Shown here one piece after another: positions 13,050 to 13,213 of a stretch of DNA of 13,213 nt; positions within the stretch are counted from its first letter, which is position 1; every line of letters starts with the position of its first letter. Made by a program: the position numbers and the translations under genes. The notes under the pieces are model-generated. The model was not told where the DNA came from. It searched no databases and worked only from the letters and a program-made list of their open reading frames with translations. The stretch spans positions 1 to 13,213 of the forward strand of contig CAJUSS010000098.1 of the NCBI GenBank assembly GCA_910588895.1. The letters run 5' to 3'. Source of the stretch: an uncultured Lachnospiraceae bacterium. Its GTDB lineage: Bacteria; Bacillota; Clostridia; Lachnospirales; Lachnospiraceae.

Positions 13050-13096
13050 AAAGACAGTTCTTTGGCTGGAGTGCAGCCATAGGGCTGTCTTTTTTT
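13050..13096 (+). terminator. Rho-independent terminator of the redox gene cluster
   Basis: AAAGACAG (13050-13057) pairs with CTGTCTTT (13085-13092), with an inner GGCTG/CAGCC hairpin, and a seven-T run (13090-13096) merges with the 3' arm. On the opposite strand the tail is only TCTTTT, so it acts mainly on rightward transcription. Confidence 0.85.
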
Positions 13097-13213
13097 ATCT
13101 TAGGATACAGGCTCTAACATAGAGGGGGTTTTAGCTGGATACACTATAGGTGATAAAAGGTTACTATCCACACCCACGCCAGGGAGTCTTATCGCTTAGA
13201 TAGGTCGCAGATG
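13097..13213. other. Terminal intergenic stretch with no identified gene
   Basis: This AT-richer stretch after the terminator has no convincing open frame or consensus promoter. The last three bases are ATG, preceded at short distance by AGG, so a new gene might begin exactly at the window edge. That cannot be judged from here. Confidence 0.3.

Noticed and set aside
13097..13213. Possible end of an insertion sequence or start of another element at the right edge
   Set aside because: GGATAC-like repeats and short dyads are visible, but no terminal inverted repeat, target duplication or transposase sequence can be identified within the window.

Overview
The window looks like a chromosomal segment from a fairly GC-rich member of the Clostridia, most likely a Lachnospiraceae-type gut anaerobe. 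This is an inference from four things: strong AGGAGG-type ribosome binding sites, consensus sigma-A promoters with 17-bp spacers, oxygen-sensitive iron-sulfur proteins, and a complete phosphotransferase (PTS) operon with a PRD-type regulator. No rRNA, tRNA, CRISPR array or recognisable transposase is visible.

Layout. (1) Bases 1-488 hold the 3' end of an oligopeptide/nickel-type ABC transporter permease gene, + strand. (2) At 696-1814 a monocistronic aldo/keto reductase fused to a two-cluster ferredoxin domain has its own good promoter. (3) At 2192-3520 lies a MATE-family exporter. Its long leader contains a promoter followed within about 50 bases by an intrinsic terminator, and an upstream segment could compete with that terminator, so it looks like an attenuator or a small RNA. 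(4) From 10787 down to 3590, eight minus-strand genes form one apparent catabolic operon. In transcription order they are a divergent DeoC-family aldolase, a canonical DeoC, PTS EIIA, PTS EIIB, an SDR dehydrogenase, PTS EIIC of the ascorbate (SgaT/UlaA) family, a small SAM methyltransferase and a PRD/EIIB/EIIA-domain transcription regulator. A strong promoter (10838-10866) precedes the operon and a terminator hairpin overlaps its last stop codon. (5) Reading rightward from a second strong promoter (11021-11049), three overlapping genes encode a TlpA-like thioredoxin lipoprotein, a 62-residue membrane protein ending in a CxxC motif, and a NapH-like multi-[4Fe-4S] membrane protein. A 25-codon micro-ORF and a strong terminator follow (13050-13096).

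How the genes may work together. The large operon should import a sugar or sugar acid as its phosphate (EIIA/B/C), oxidise it with the SDR enzyme and cleave it with a DeoC-type aldolase. The last gene probably senses PTS phosphorylation and controls the operon. The substrate cannot be read from sequence. The second aldolase keeps the Schiff-base lysine but has Met in place of the second active-site lysine, and the methyltransferase has no obvious role in sugar catabolism. The right-hand cluster looks like a transmembrane electron relay: cytoplasmic reductant to membrane Fe-S protein to small CxxC protein to extracytoplasmic thioredoxin. It is the best candidate here for a poorly described system.
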